64,000 bases of DNA from Luteococcus peritonei (GTDB lineage Bacteria > Actinomycetota > Actinomycetes > Propionibacteriales > Propionibacteriaceae): assembly GCF_039526385.1 (NCBI RefSeq), contig NZ_BAAAIX010000034.1, forward strand, positions 62,001 to 126,000, given 5' to 3'. Position numbers and translations under genes: made by a program. This document shows, in pieces, positions 28,437-38,730 of the stretch (position 1 is the first letter of the stretch; the number at the start of each line of letters is the position of its first letter). The notes below the pieces were generated by a model. It saw only the letters and a list, made by a program, of their open reading frames with translations, had not been told where the DNA came from and ran no database searches.

Positions 28437-30038
28437 ATGACCGCCGAGAACATCACCAGCCCGGCCGGCACCCTCACCCCCGACATGGACCAGCTGGCCA
28501 CAACCAGCCGCGGCCCGGTGCGGGTGGTGGAGGGCAATGGTGGGGTGGCCCGTCTCACCCCCGCCCCCAACCATCCGGGCACCTACCTGGGGATGCCGAA
28601 GTTCCCCAAGGCCGCCAAGCAGGAGCTGGAGCTGGGGGTGCAGCGCAAGAACATGCGCAATGCCACCACCACCATCCGCAACAAGCGAGCCCTGCGCGTC
28701 TCCGAGAGTCCCGACTGGGAGGACCTGCGTGAGGCAGCCGCGGCCGTGAAGAACCGCGTCGGGCGCCACCTGGACCACTACCTGCTGCAGGCCGAGGAGA
28801 ACCTGACCCGCAACGGCGTGCACGTGCACTGGGCCCGTGATGCGGCCGAGGCCAACCGGATCGTCGCCGAGATCGCCAAGGCCAAGGGCGTCGACGAGGT
28901 GGTCAAGATCAAGTCGATCACCAGCCAGGAGACCGACCTCAACGAGTACCTGGAGGAGCAGGGGATCGCGGCCTGGGAGACCGACCTGGCCGAGCTGATC
29001 GTGCAGCTGGGCCACGACCGTCCCAGTCACATCGTGGTGCCGGCGATCCACCGCAACCGGGCGGAGGTGCGCGAGATCTTCAAGCGCGAGATGGGCCGCT
29101 ACGGCCGTCCCGCTCCCGAGGACATCACCTCCAACCCGCCCGAGCTGGCCGACGCCGCCCGGATGCACCTGCGCGAGAAGTTCCTGCGGGCCGAGATGGC
29201 GGTCAGCGGCGGCAACTTCATCATCGCCGAGACCGGCTCCATGGTGATCGTCGAGTCCGAGGGCAATGGCCGGATGTGCCTCACCCTGCCCAAGACCCTG
29301 GTCAGCATCGTGGGCATCGAGAAGGTGCTGCCCAGCTTCGAGGACCTCGAGGTCTTCCTCAAGCTGCTGCCGCGCTCGGCCACCGGCGAGCGGATGAACC
29401 CCTACAACTCCATCTGGAGCGGCGTCACCGAGGGCGACGGCCCGCAGGAGCAGCACGTGGTGCTGCTCGACAACGGCCGCACCGACGTGCTCGCCGACCA
29501 GGTGGGCCGCGAGGTGCTGCGCTGCATCCGCTGCGCCTCCTGCCTCAACATCTGCCCGGTCTACGAGCGCACCGGCGGCCACGCCTACGGCTCGGTCTAC
29601 CCGGGTCCGATCGGGGCGGCGCTGAACCCGCAGCTGCGCGGCGTGGAGCACGACGTGGACCGCGGCCTGCCCTATGCCTGCTCGCTGTGCGGCGCCTGCA
29701 ACGACGTCTGCCCGGTGAAGATCCCCTTCACCGACATCCTGGTGCACCTGCGCCACAAGGTGGTCGAGGCCGAGAAGGCCGACCGGGTGCCGCGCGACGT
29801 CGAGGTGGGCACCGAGATGGCGCTGATGAAGACCGCCGCCTGGGTGATGGGCGACGCCAAGCACTTCGAGACGGTGCAGAGGGGCTCCTCGCTGGCCGGC
29901 CGCGCGCTGCGCGGGCGCACCCTGGGCCCGATCCCGGCGCCGGTGGCGGACCGCTGGCTGCGCTACCGCGACGTCGACGAGGTGCCCAAGCAGAGCTTCC
30001 GCCAGTGGTGGGGCAAGAACCGGAAGGACGGCAAGTGA
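28437..30038 (+). CDS. lutB: Lactate utilization protein B (4Fe-4S subunit)
   Basis: A 533-aa iron-sulfur protein of the LutABC complex, which oxidises lactate to pyruvate. Residues about 100-340 form the LUD domain (ETDLNEYLEEQ, HIVVPAIHRNR, IAETGSMVIVESEGNGRMC). Two 4Fe-4S motifs follow: CIRCASCLNICP from residue 363 and CSLCGACNDVCP from 415. The N-terminal 40 residues are a variable extension, longer than in Bacillus LutB. An internal ATG at FPK/MRN could give a shorter start, but the ATG at 28437 has GAGGA upstream. It overlaps the lutC start by 1 nt. Confidence 0.94.
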   Translation: MTAENITSPAGTLTPDMDQLATTSRGPVRVVEGNGGVARLTPAPNHPGTYLGMPKFPKAAKQELELGVQRKNMRNATTTIRNKRALRVSESPDWEDLREAAAAVKNRVGRHLDHYLLQAEENLTRNGVHVHWARDAAEANRIVAEIAKAKGVDEVVKIKSITSQETDLNEYLEEQGIAAWETDLAELIVQLGHDRPSHIVVPAIHRNRAEVREIFKREMGRYGRPAPEDITSNPPELADAARMHLREKFLRAEMAVSGGNFIIAETGSMVIVESEGNGRMCLTLPKTLVSIVGIEKVLPSFEDLEVFLKLLPRSATGERMNPYNSIWSGVTEGDGPQEQHVVLLDNGRTDVLADQVGREVLRCIRCASCLNICPVYERTGGHAYGSVYPGPIGAALNPQLRGVEHDVDRGLPYACSLCGACNDVCPVKIPFTDILVHLRHKVVEAEKADRVPRDVEVGTEMALMKTAAWVMGDAKHFETVQRGSSLAGRALRGRTLGPIPAPVADRWLRYRDVDEVPKQSFRQWWGKNRKDGK

Positions 30039-30718
30039 TGACCACGATCAGCACCGACGCGCAGGCGCGCGAGCAGATCCTGGCGCGCATCCGCGAGGCC
30101 ACCAGCGATGTCACCGAGAAGGACCCGGAGCGCGACGTGCCGGTGGACTTCACCTACGGCACCGGCATCGAGATGGACGACGTGGTGGGCACCTTCGTGG
30201 AGAAGGTGATCGACTACAAGGCCGCCGTGGTGCGGGTGGAGCGCGCCGGCCTGGCCGCCGCCGTGGCCGAGGGCCTGCGCGCCACCGGTGCCACCGGCTC
30301 CGTGGTGGTGCCGCCGGGACTGGACCAGGCCTGGGTGGATGCCGCGGCGGGGCTGGGCCTCGAGGTGCGCGTCGACGAGCCGGCGCTGTCCAACGACCAG
30401 CTCAACCAGACCGATGCCGTGGTGACGGCAGCGGCCAGCGCGATCGCCGACACCGGCACCATCGTGCTCACCCATGGCCCCGACCAGGGCCGTCGCGCCA
30501 TCAGCCTGGTGCCCGACCGCCACGTCTGCGTGGTGCTGGCCAGCCAGGTGGTCTCCGACGTGCCCGAGTCCATCGCGGCGGTGAAGCCGGCGGTGGTGCA
30601 GGGCAGTCCGGTGACGATGATCTCGGGTGGTTCGGCCACCAGCGACATCGAGCTGTCCCGCGTCGACGGGGTCCACGGGCCCCGCAAGCTGCACGTGATC
30701 GTCGTCGACGACGCGTGA
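30038..30718 (+). CDS. lutC: Lactate utilization protein C (LUD domain)
   Basis: The third LutABC subunit, 226 aa, with a LUD-domain core: ADTGTIVLTHGPDQGRRAISLVPDRHVCVV, typical of LutC, and a C-terminal GSATSDIELSRVDGVHGPRKLHVIVVDD block. No cysteine clusters are present, as expected. The ATG overlaps the lutB stop (TGATG), so translation is coupled. A hairpin about 20 nt after the stop probably ends the lldP-lutABC transcript. Confidence 0.93.
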   Translation: MTTISTDAQAREQILARIREATSDVTEKDPERDVPVDFTYGTGIEMDDVVGTFVEKVIDYKAAVVRVERAGLAAAVAEGLRATGATGSVVVPPGLDQAWVDAAAGLGLEVRVDEPALSNDQLNQTDAVVTAAASAIADTGTIVLTHGPDQGRRAISLVPDRHVCVVLASQVVSDVPESIAAVKPAVVQGSPVTMISGGSATSDIELSRVDGVHGPRKLHVIVVDDA

Positions 30719-30736
30719 CCAGTGGGGGAGTCGAAG

Positions 30737-30771
30737 GGCTGCTCAGACCCCGAGCCGGGTCTCGAGCAGCC
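30737..30771. terminator. Hairpin between lutC and the convergent TIGR03085 gene
   Basis: GGCTGCTC+AGACCC pairs with GGGTCT+GAGCAGCC around a 6-nt loop, with one unpaired C. The hairpin includes the stop codon of the minus-strand gene. Confidence 0.55.
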
Positions 30772-31402
30772 TCTCGACATCACCCTCGGCCCCCTCGAAT
30801 GCCAGCCGGGCATGCCGGCCGCGTCCGAAGGCCAGCAGCAGCAGCTCACCGGGCGTGCCCGTCACGGTGACGGTCGGCTCGCCGGGCTTGAGGACCAGCG
30901 GCTCGAGGCCCTCGACCAGGTGGCCGTCGGCATCGCTGCGTCGGGCGACGACGCTGCTCTCGCAGCGTCGGAACATGGCCCGCCCCATGGTGGACAGCCG
31001 CTTCCACAGGGCGTCCTCGATCGCGGGGTCCAGCCGTCGGGGCTCCACCTCGCCGGCCTGGGCGCGGCGCACGTCCTCGTGGTGCACGAAGTACTCGGCC
31101 AGGTTGGCGGCCTCGTCCATGCCGGGCAGCGAGAAGACCGAGAGCCGACCCGGCCCGCGTCGCACCTTGTCCACCAGCTCGCTGTGACTGAACTTGGTGG
31201 TGGCCTGGCTCATCCGGCGCTCGGTGAGCCCGGCCAGCGGCTTGATCACGATGCCGGGGGTGGCCAGCGGATCGGTCTCACGCAACCACAGGTGGGCGGC
31301 CAGGTCCTGGGCCTCCCATCCCTCGCACAGAGTGGGAGCCTCGGCCCCCACCTCGTCCAGCAGGTCGCACAGCGCCAGGCGCTCGGTATGGGCAAGGTTC
31401 AC
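30743..31402 (-). CDS. TIGR03085-family putative metal-binding protein (DinB/maleylpyruvate isomerase-like)
   Basis: A 219-aa protein of the actinobacterial family related to mycothiol-dependent maleylpyruvate isomerase. The N-terminal four-helix bundle contains ALCDLLDEVG, LCEGWEAQDLAAHLWLRE (with a candidate metal His) and NLAEYFVHHEDVRRAQ (further His ligands). A C-terminal beta domain (about 140-219) follows. The mycothiol-using chemistry is only family inference. The GTG start has a TAGGAT -10 box 6 nt upstream, indicating a leaderless mRNA, and it diverges from the ATPase gene with 54 nt between starts. Confidence 0.8.
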   Translation of the reverse strand: MNLAHTERLALCDLLDEVGAEAPTLCEGWEAQDLAAHLWLRETDPLATPGIVIKPLAGLTERRMSQATTKFSHSELVDKVRRGPGRLSVFSLPGMDEAANLAEYFVHHEDVRRAQAGEVEPRRLDPAIEDALWKRLSTMGRAMFRRCESSVVARRSDADGHLVEGLEPLVLKPGEPTVTVTGTPGELLLLAFGRGRHARLAFEGAEGDVERLLETRLGV

Positions 31403-31408
31403 GTCCCG

Positions 31409-31414
31409 ATCCTA
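31409..31414 (-). promoter_or_regulatory. -10 box (TAGGAT) for a leaderless TIGR03085 transcript
   Basis: On the minus strand TAGGAT ends 6 nt before GTG 31402. Confidence 0.55.
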
Positions 31415-31444
31415 CGGCGGCACACAACTGTCGGTTCCGATGGC

Positions 31445-31450
31445 TAGCCT
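31445..31450 (+). promoter_or_regulatory. -10 box (TAGCCT) for a leaderless ATPase transcript
   Basis: TAGCCT ends 6 nt before ATG 31457. Together with the -10 at 31409 it forms a compact divergent promoter pair. Confidence 0.5.
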
Positions 31451-31456
31451 GCGACC

Positions 31457-32176
31457 ATGAGCCTGTTGAAGCAGCTGCCGATCCGTGAGGTGCTGGCCGA
31501 GGACCTGCCGCGCCCTGACGAGTGGCCCTTCACACTGGCTCCGGTGCGCCAGCTGCTCGACGAGGGCCTCGGGCTGGGGGAGCTGACCGTGCTGGTGGGC
31601 GCGAACGGGGCGGGCAAGTCCACCTTGGTGGAGTCCATCGCGCTGGCCTATGGGCTGAGCCCGGAGGGAGGCAGCGTGGGGGCGCGCAACAGCACCCGCG
31701 CCACTGAGTCCGAGCTGTGGCAGCACCTGCGCCTGGTGCGCGGGGCCGGCGCCTCCAAGCAGGGCTACTTCTTGCGCGCCGAGACCCTGCACGGCCTGAT
31801 GACCTACCTGGAGGACAGCCCGCCGCTGTGCGGGGAGGGCTCCTTCCACATGCAGTCCCACGGCCAGGCCTTCGCGGACCTGCTGGCCCAGCGCAGCGTG
31901 CGGCTCTACAGCCGGGGCGGCCTGCTGGTGCTCGACGAGCCGGAGGCGGGCCTCAGCTTCGCCTCCCAGATCGACCTGGTGCACCGGCTGCGCGACATGG
32001 TCGCCTCCGGCATCCAGGTGCTGCTGGCCACCCACTCACCGGTCATCGCGGCCATCCCCGGAGCCCGCATCCTGCAGGTGGACGCGCAGGGGTTCGCGCC
32101 GGTGCAGTGGGCAGAACTGGAGCAGGTCGAGCTGCACCGCCGCTTCCTGCACGACCCGTCGCGCTTCCTGTCCTGA
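31457..32176 (+). CDS. Stand-alone AAA/ABC-like ATPase (COG3910-like)
   Basis: A 239-aa single-domain cytoplasmic ATPase. Walker A is GANGAGKST (48-56) and Walker B is LLVLDEPEAGLS (from 156). A switch His lies in LLATHSPVIAA (about 190). No LSGGQ signature is present; the SHGQAF stretch (about 133) may take its place. No membrane partner, nuclease or DNA-binding domain is encoded nearby, so it is neither a transporter subunit nor an OLD-type defence protein as far as visible. It looks like the widespread predicted-ATPase family of unknown role. Confidence 0.7.
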   Translation: MSLLKQLPIREVLAEDLPRPDEWPFTLAPVRQLLDEGLGLGELTVLVGANGAGKSTLVESIALAYGLSPEGGSVGARNSTRATESELWQHLRLVRGAGASKQGYFLRAETLHGLMTYLEDSPPLCGEGSFHMQSHGQAFADLLAQRSVRLYSRGGLLVLDEPEAGLSFASQIDLVHRLRDMVASGIQVLLATHSPVIAAIPGARILQVDAQGFAPVQWAELEQVELHRRFLHDPSRFLS

Positions 32177-32196
32177 GGCCCAGGCGGCGCTCCCGG

Positions 32197-32961
32197 TCAG
32201 CTGCCGAGCGCTGCCCGGCGCCAGAGCTCCTGGTGACGGCGGATGAAGGCGGCGCTCTGCTGCCAGGTCTCGCCGTGCCCCTCGACGTACATGCTGGCCC
32301 ACGGCTCCCAGCCGGTGCGGTGGGCCTCGCGCAGGTGGTGCCACATCGCCTCGGCGCGGGCGGCCATCGCCTCGGGCAGGGCGGCGCGCATCGCCTCGTC
32401 GGCGTCGTAGCCGTCCAGCAGGGCGGCGAGCCGTCGGGCGCTCGCGGCAGGGTCCGCGTCGGCGAAGAGGTGGGCGAAGGCGATGGCGGCATAGGCCAGG
32501 TCCCACAGCCGGTTGCTGGGGCCCGCACCGTCCCAGTCGATGAAGACCAGCCGGTCGCCGTCGACCACCAGGTTCCAGGTGGCCAGGTCGTTGTGGCAGA
32601 GCAGGTCAGGGTGCGGCGCCGGCAGCAGCACCGGCCAGTCCTGGGGGACGGGTAGGTCGGCGCAGGCGTCGTGGATGCTGCGCACCAGGGCTCCGACGCG
32701 GTGCACGGTGTGCTCGTCGAGCGGCGCCAGGTCGATGGCCATGGTGCCCGGGACGTGGTCCAGCACCATGCGTCCCTGCTCGTCGCGGCCATGGAAGCGG
32801 GGCACGTCGATCCCGGCGGAGCGCACGTGCTCCAGCAGGGCCATGGCGCGCCCGGAGGTCTCCAGCCAGGGCTTGCGGACGGTCTGGCCGATCCGCACCA
32901 CCTGGTCGGTGGCATTGCCGCCGGCCAGGACCTCTTCGGAATGCTGCTCGACGTCGTCCAT
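32197..32961 (-). CDS. APH-family phosphotransferase (aminoglycoside/choline kinase-like)
   Basis: A 254-aa protein with the APH fold. The nucleotide loop region is at the N-terminus (VVRIGQTVRKPW), the hinge is near MVLDHVPG, the catalytic HND (123-125) is in LLCHNDLATWNL, and the metal-binding Asp142 is in FIDWDGAGP. The C-terminus is helical. Such proteins phosphorylate small alcohols or antibiotics; nothing here fixes the substrate, and resistance should not be assumed. The start at ATG 32961 is 4 nt after the stop of the GNAT gene, so the two form an operon. Confidence 0.78.
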   Translation of the reverse strand: MDDVEQHSEEVLAGGNATDQVVRIGQTVRKPWLETSGRAMALLEHVRSAGIDVPRFHGRDEQGRMVLDHVPGTMAIDLAPLDEHTVHRVGALVRSIHDACADLPVPQDWPVLLPAPHPDLLCHNDLATWNLVVDGDRLVFIDWDGAGPSNRLWDLAYAAIAFAHLFADADPAASARRLAALLDGYDADEAMRAALPEAMAARAEAMWHHLREAHRTGWEPWASMYVEGHGETWQQSAAFIRRHQELWRRAALGS

Positions 32962-32965
32962 GGGC

Positions 32966-33772
32966 TCAGCCTGCCAGCTGGTCGCGCCACCACAGGGCGG
33001 GGGTGGTCGTGGTGATGGCCACCAGTCCGGCGCGCTGCAGGATCGGGCGGGAGTACTCGGTGCAGTCGGACTGGAGCAGCCGGTGGCCACGGGCCTGGGC
33101 CGAGCGGGCCCGGGCGGCGGTCAGGGCGCGGTAGAGGCCGCGTCCCCGGTGCTCGGGGTGGCAGGCGCCGCCCCAGAGGCCGGCGAAGTCCGTTCCCGGT
33201 ACCGGGTCGACCCGTCCGGAGCAGACCACCTGGCCGGTCGGGTCGCGGACGAACCACATCTCGAAGGAGTCGGGGTCGGTGCGCATCCGGGCGACGAGCT
33301 GGTCGGCCAGCCGGATGCTCTCCTCGGGGCCGTCGCCGAAGACCTGCCCGGCCAGCTCCTCCGCCTCCCGCAGCTCAGACTCGTCGTGGGCGCGGTGCAG
33401 GCTGTAGCCGGCGGGCAGCGGGTCCGCGGCGGCGATCACCTGGGCCACCTCGCCGACCATGACCGTCTCGCTCTCCTGCAGAGCGAAGCCGTGGGAGCCG
33501 AGCAGATCCACCAGGCCCGGCAGCTGGTCGTGGTCGCGCAGCTTCCACTCCACGCGGGTGACCCTCGGGTCCCGCTCGTAGTGCTGCTTCGCCTCGGCGA
33601 CCAGCCAGGCCAGGTCCGTGTCCGGGTCGAGCGGTTCGTAGCTGATGAAGCCGCGCCCACGGGCCGGGAAGGTGGCCGCCCACAGCGGTCCGATGCGGAC
33701 CAGCTCGGAGGCGTCGGCCACCTCGGCCAGGCCGCGCAGCTGCTGGTCGTAGAGGTTCAGGAGTTCTCGCAC
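32966..33772 (-). CDS. GNAT-family N-acetyltransferase
   Basis: A 268-aa protein. The C-terminal half is a GNAT domain with motif A ACHPEHRGRGLYRALTAA, including the acetyl-CoA loop RGRGL, and an ILQRAGL motif B region. The N-terminal half (about 15-125) has a similar alternation but no cofactor loop, suggesting a degenerate first GNAT repeat. The substrate is unknown. The start is uncertain: GTG 33772 is used; a TTG at 33808 would add 12 residues. It is upstream of and probably co-transcribed with the APH-like gene. Confidence 0.72.
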   Translation of the reverse strand: MRELLNLYDQQLRGLAEVADASELVRIGPLWAATFPARGRGFISYEPLDPDTDLAWLVAEAKQHYERDPRVTRVEWKLRDHDQLPGLVDLLGSHGFALQESETVMVGEVAQVIAAADPLPAGYSLHRAHDESELREAEELAGQVFGDGPEESIRLADQLVARMRTDPDSFEMWFVRDPTGQVVCSGRVDPVPGTDFAGLWGGACHPEHRGRGLYRALTAARARSAQARGHRLLQSDCTEYSRPILQRAGLVAITTTTPALWWRDQLAG

Positions 33773-33887
33773 CGGCCACAGGCTCGCAGTGGTCGACCCG
33801 CAGCGCAACCGAATTCACGGCCGGAGCTTGACGATCGAGGAGAGCATCCCCCCGTGGTCGTGGTCGGGGAGCCGCGGCGCGATCGGC

Positions 33888-33893
33888 CACAAT
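33888..33893 (+). promoter_or_regulatory. Possible -10 box (CACAAT) for a leaderless hisI-trp transcript
   Basis: CACAAT ends 7 nt before ATG 33901. The first base departs from TAnnnT. No trp leader peptide or attenuator is evident upstream. Confidence 0.35.
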
Positions 33894-33900
33894 GGGCACC

Positions 33901-34274
33901 ATGCTCCTTGATGTTGAGATCGCGGACCGCCTCAAGCGCACGGACGACGGCCTGGTGCCCTGCGTCGTGGTCGACGCCACCTCGGGCGCCGTGCTGATGA
34001 TGGCCTGGATGGACGACGAGGCGCTGCACCGCACCCTCACCACCCGCAAGGCCACCTACTGGTCGCGCTCCCGCAACGAGTACTGGGTCAAGGGCGAGAC
34101 CTCGGGCCACACCCAGCACGTGCGCGAGGTCCGGCTCGACTGCGACGGCGACACCCTGCTGATGCGGGTGGACCAGACCGGCGGCGCCTGCCACACCGGG
34201 GACGCCACCTGCTTCGACGCAGACCTGCTGCTGGCCGACGCCGAGGCGAGCGACCGGGTCGAGGAGGTTCGCGC

Positions 34275-34278
<4 letters not shown>
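33901..34278 (+). CDS. hisI: Phosphoribosyl-AMP cyclohydrolase
   Basis: Opens the purine ring of phosphoribosyl-AMP in histidine synthesis. The 125-aa product is the single-domain form without HisE. Metal ligands are intact: DCDGD (80-84) for Mg2+ and Cys81, Cys97 and Cys104 (GGACHTGDATCF) for Zn2+. The motif WSRSRNEYWVKGETSGH is diagnostic. ATG 33901 is preferred over ATG 33892 because the protein then matches family N-termini and a -10-like box sits 7 nt upstream. It leads the hisI-trp-lgt cluster, as in other actinobacteria, and overlaps trpE by 4 nt. Confidence 0.93.
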
Positions 34279-35791
<1,513 letters not shown>

Positions 35792-35795
<4 letters not shown>

Positions 35796-36301
35796 CGCCG
35801 GGCCGGCAGAAGCTGCTGGCCTGGCCGGCCATCTTCCTGGCCGCGGTCACCTGCCTGGGGCTCGCCTCGCGCTCTGGTGCGCAGGCCGACGTGGCTCGCG
35901 CCCTGGGCTGGGCGATGCTGGGCGGTCTGGGCGTCTCGCTGCTGCTCGGCGCCCTGGGGCGACGGCTGGTGGCAGCCCTGGTCGCCGCCCTCGCCGCCGG
36001 TGTGGCCGCGCTCGTCGTGCGCGGCGAGGGGCACCCGGGCCTCTGGGCGGCCGTGGTGCTGGCGGAGGTGGGTGCCCTCGCCCAGTTGGTCTGGGCCGGA
36101 GGATGGAGCGCCGCCTCCCGCTTCGACCGCTCCGTGCCGGCCGGTCCTCCGGCCACCGACCTGGACGTCTGGAAGGCGCTCGACGCGGGTCTTGACCCCA
36201 CCGCGGACGAATTTGGCGATAACCTGCCGCCACGGGAAACTAGACCCGCAGGTACCCATCAGCGCCCCGACGATCGCGGGGCACACCAGGAGGACCAATG
36301 A
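35792..36301 (+). CDS. Trp operon-associated membrane protein (TIGR02234-like)
   Basis: A 169-aa membrane protein with about four hydrophobic segments (roughly residues 7-25, 32-50, 54-70 and 77-95) and a hydrophilic C-terminal tail (about 105-169). It occupies the position of Rv1610 between trpE and trpC, where the actinobacterial family TIGR02234 is found; its function is unknown. The ATG overlaps the trpE stop and the TGA overlaps the next ATG. The last 30 residues are atypical (many Arg, Pro and Gln), and the real family domain may end near residue 135. Confidence 0.75.
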
Positions 36302-36582
36302 GCTCCACCGGCAACGGCCGTGCGATGACGCCCGAGCGCAGGATCGCCCGCGAGGCCCAGACCACCTACCACGAGGGCAAGAGCCCCGCCGCCTGGGTCG
36401 GTTCGATGATCGCCCTGGTCGGCTTCCTGATCCTCACCTGGACCAGCACCTTCGGCTTCGACGACTTCGGCTGGATGGGCGTGCTGGTGCCCTCGCTGGT
36501 CGTGCTGGCCGGCGGCCTGGTCACCCTGGTGATGAAGACCCAGGGTTACGGCACCCCCTCGCGCGTCTACAGCAGCAAGTGA
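36298..36582 (+). CDS. HGxxPAAW-type small membrane protein
   Basis: A 94-aa protein with the motif HEGKSPAAW (about residues 24-32). This is a variant of the HGxxPAAW signature of a small actinobacterial membrane family encoded in the trp cluster. Two hydrophobic segments follow (about 35-53 and 60-79). The role is unknown. The ATG overlaps the upstream stop by 4 nt (ATGA) and its own TGA overlaps the trpC GTG, so expression is tied to tryptophan synthesis. Confidence 0.78.
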   Translation: MSSTGNGRAMTPERRIAREAQTTYHEGKSPAAWVGSMIALVGFLILTWTSTFGFDDFGWMGVLVPSLVVLAGGLVTLVMKTQGYGTPSRVYSSK

Positions 36583-37364
36583 GCAGCGTCCTCGACGACA
36601 TCATCGTCGGGGTCCGCAAGGACCTCCACGAGCGCCGGCAGGCCACCAGCCTGGGGCACCTCGAGGCGCGCATCCAGACCCGTCGCGCCGCCCTGGAGGT
36701 GCTGCCGCAGCTGCGTCGGCCGGGCCTGGGCGTGATCAGCGAGGTGAAGCGCTCCAGCCCCTCCAAGGGTGCGCTGGCCGAGATCACCGATCCCGCGGAG
36801 CTGGCCGCCGCCTACCAGGCGGGCGGCGCCATCGCGATCAGCGTGCTCACCGAGAAGCACCGCTTCAACGGCTCGCTGGCCGACCTCGACGCGGTGCGCG
36901 AGCGCGTCGAGATCCCGGTGCTGCGCAAGGACTTCATCGTCGACGACTACCAGGTCTGGGAGTCCCGGGCGCACGGCGCCGACCTGGTGCTGCTGATCGT
37001 CGCCGCGCTGGACGACGCCGAGCTGCGCCGCCTGCACACCCTGGTCACCGACCTGGGCATGACCCCGCTGGTGGAGGTGCACACCCCGGACGAGGCGCGT
37101 CGCGCCGCCGACCTGGGAGCCGAGCTGGTGGGGGTCAACAATCGCAACCTCAAGACCCTCGAGGTGGACCTGGCCCAGTTCGGCCGACTGGTGGACCTGC
37201 TGCCGGCCGAGGCCGTCAAGGTCGCAGAATCGGGGGTGTTCACTCCCGAGGACGCCGCCCTGGTGCACTCGCAGGGGGCGGACGCCATCCTGTGCGGCGA
37301 GGCTCTGGTGCGCCACGGCGACCCGGCCGGCGCGATCGCCGCCATGATCGCCGCCTGCCGCTGA
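36579..37364 (+). CDS. trpC: Indole-3-glycerol-phosphate synthase
   Basis: Closes the indole ring from CdRP in tryptophan synthesis. The 261-aa TIM-barrel protein shows the catalytic strands VISEVKRSSPSKG, VLRKDFIVDDYQ, LVEVHT, GVNNRNLKT and VAESGVFTPED, with all the expected Lys, Glu and Asn positions. It is monofunctional: no TrpF domain is fused to it. The GTG start overlaps the stop of the HGxxPAAW gene (GTGA). trpB follows after 40 nt. Confidence 0.95.
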   Translation: MSSVLDDIIVGVRKDLHERRQATSLGHLEARIQTRRAALEVLPQLRRPGLGVISEVKRSSPSKGALAEITDPAELAAAYQAGGAIAISVLTEKHRFNGSLADLDAVRERVEIPVLRKDFIVDDYQVWESRAHGADLVLLIVAALDDAELRRLHTLVTDLGMTPLVEVHTPDEARRAADLGAELVGVNNRNLKTLEVDLAQFGRLVDLLPAEAVKVAESGVFTPEDAALVHSQGADAILCGEALVRHGDPAGAIAAMIAACR

Positions 37365-37404
37365 CCACCTCCGCCGTACCCACACACCCAGAACAGGGGA
37401 ATCC

Positions 37405-38730
37405 ATGAGCCTGCCCGACGAGCACGGTCACTTCGACGACTTCGGCGGCCGCTTCGTGCCCGAGGCCCTCCACGCCGCGCTGAGCGAGCTGGACCAGGCC
37501 TTTGCCGAGGCCGAGGCCGATCCCGACTTCCACGCCGAGCTGGAGCGGCTGCGTCGTGACTACGCCGGACGTCCCACCCCGATCTGGCAGGCCGACCGCT
37601 TCGCCGAGCACTGCGCCGCCGACGGCAGCGCGGGCGTCGACATCGTGCTCAAGCGCGAGGACCTGAACCACACCGGCTCCCACAAGGTGAACAACGTGCT
37701 GGGGCAGGCGCTGCTCACCAGGCGGATGGGCAAGACCCGCGTCATCGCGGAGACCGGCGCCGGCCAGCACGGCGTGGCCACCGCCACCGCCGCCGCGCTG
37801 ATGGGGCTGGAGTGCCGGATCTACATGGGCAAGGTGGACACCGAGCGCCAAGCGCTCAACGTGGCCCGGATGCAGATGCTGGGCGCCGAGGTGGTGGCCG
37901 TCGAGGCCGGGTCCATGACGCTCAAGGACGCCATGAACGAGGCGATGCGCGACTGGGTCACCAATGTGGACCGCACCCACTACCTGATCGGCACCGTCGC
38001 CGGGCCCGCCCCCTTCCCGAAGATCGTGCGCGAGTACCAGCGCATCATCTCCACCGAGACCCGCGCCCAGGTGCTGGAGCGCTACGGCCGGCTGCCGGAT
38101 GCCGTCACGGCCTGTGTGGGCGGTGGTTCCAATGCGATGGGAATCTTCGCCGACTTCGTGCCCGACACCGAGGTGGCCCTCTACGGCTTCGAGGCCGCCG
38201 GTGACGGTGTGGAGACCGGCCGCCACGCGGCCACCATCACCGCCGGGCGGATGGGCGTGCTGCACGGCATGCGCACCTATGTGCTGATGGACGACGACGG
38301 CCAGACCATCGAGTCCCACTCCATCTCCGCCGGACTGGACTACCCGGGCGTCGGCCCCGAGCACGCCTGGCTGGCGAAGTCCGGCCGTGCCAGCTACCTC
38401 CCGGTCACCGACGACGAGGCGATGCAGGCGCTCAAGCTGCTCACCCAGACCGAGGGCATCATGCCGGCCATCGAGTCGGCCCATGCCGTGGCCGGTGCGC
38501 GTCGCCTGGCGCTGGAGCTGACCGCCCAGCAGCCTGATCGTCGTCCGCTGATCGTGATCAACATCTCGGGCCGCGGCGACAAGGACGTGGACACCGCCAT
38601 CCGCTACTTCGGGATTGACGGCAGCGTCGACGACGTGGCCGGCCGGATGGAGACCGACGCCAGCCGCAGCCAGCTGGCCGAGGCCAAGATGGAGGCCGCC
38701 GAGCACGACGTCGAGGGAGAGCAGAAGTGA
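37405..38730 (+). CDS. trpB: Tryptophan synthase beta chain
   Basis: A PLP enzyme joining indole and serine. The 441-aa product starts with the typical FGGRFVPE segment. The PLP-binding Lys94 is in NHTGSHKVNN, the phosphate-binding loop is CVGGGSNAMGIF, and the late SAGLDYPGVGPEH segment is the TrpB signature. The C-terminus carries about 30 extra charged residues beyond the enzyme core. A GGGGA ribosome-binding site precedes the ATG. It overlaps trpA by 4 nt. Confidence 0.96.
   Translation: MSLPDEHGHFDDFGGRFVPEALHAALSELDQAFAEAEADPDFHAELERLRRDYAGRPTPIWQADRFAEHCAADGSAGVDIVLKREDLNHTGSHKVNNVLGQALLTRRMGKTRVIAETGAGQHGVATATAAALMGLECRIYMGKVDTERQALNVARMQMLGAEVVAVEAGSMTLKDAMNEAMRDWVTNVDRTHYLIGTVAGPAPFPKIVREYQRIISTETRAQVLERYGRLPDAVTACVGGGSNAMGIFADFVPDTEVALYGFEAAGDGVETGRHAATITAGRMGVLHGMRTYVLMDDDGQTIESHSISAGLDYPGVGPEHAWLAKSGRASYLPVTDDEAMQALKLLTQTEGIMPAIESAHAVAGARRLALELTAQQPDRRPLIVINISGRGDKDVDTAIRYFGIDGSVDDVAGRMETDASRSQLAEAKMEAAEHDVEGEQK

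Noticed and set aside
32197..32961. Aminoglycoside resistance gene
   Set aside because: It has the general APH fold only. Such kinases are widespread and there is no resistance-specific motif or mobile context.
31457..33772. Possible defence or toxin-antitoxin island (ATPase, APH-like kinase, GNAT)
   Set aside because: No nuclease, effector, small antitoxin or foreign base composition is seen. The genes are on opposite strands with housekeeping-like promoters, and the flanks are core genome.
33773..33900. Trp leader peptide/attenuator or T-box upstream of hisI-trpE
   Set aside because: No short frame with tandem Trp codons and no T-box core or paired terminator/antiterminator was found in the 128-nt gap.
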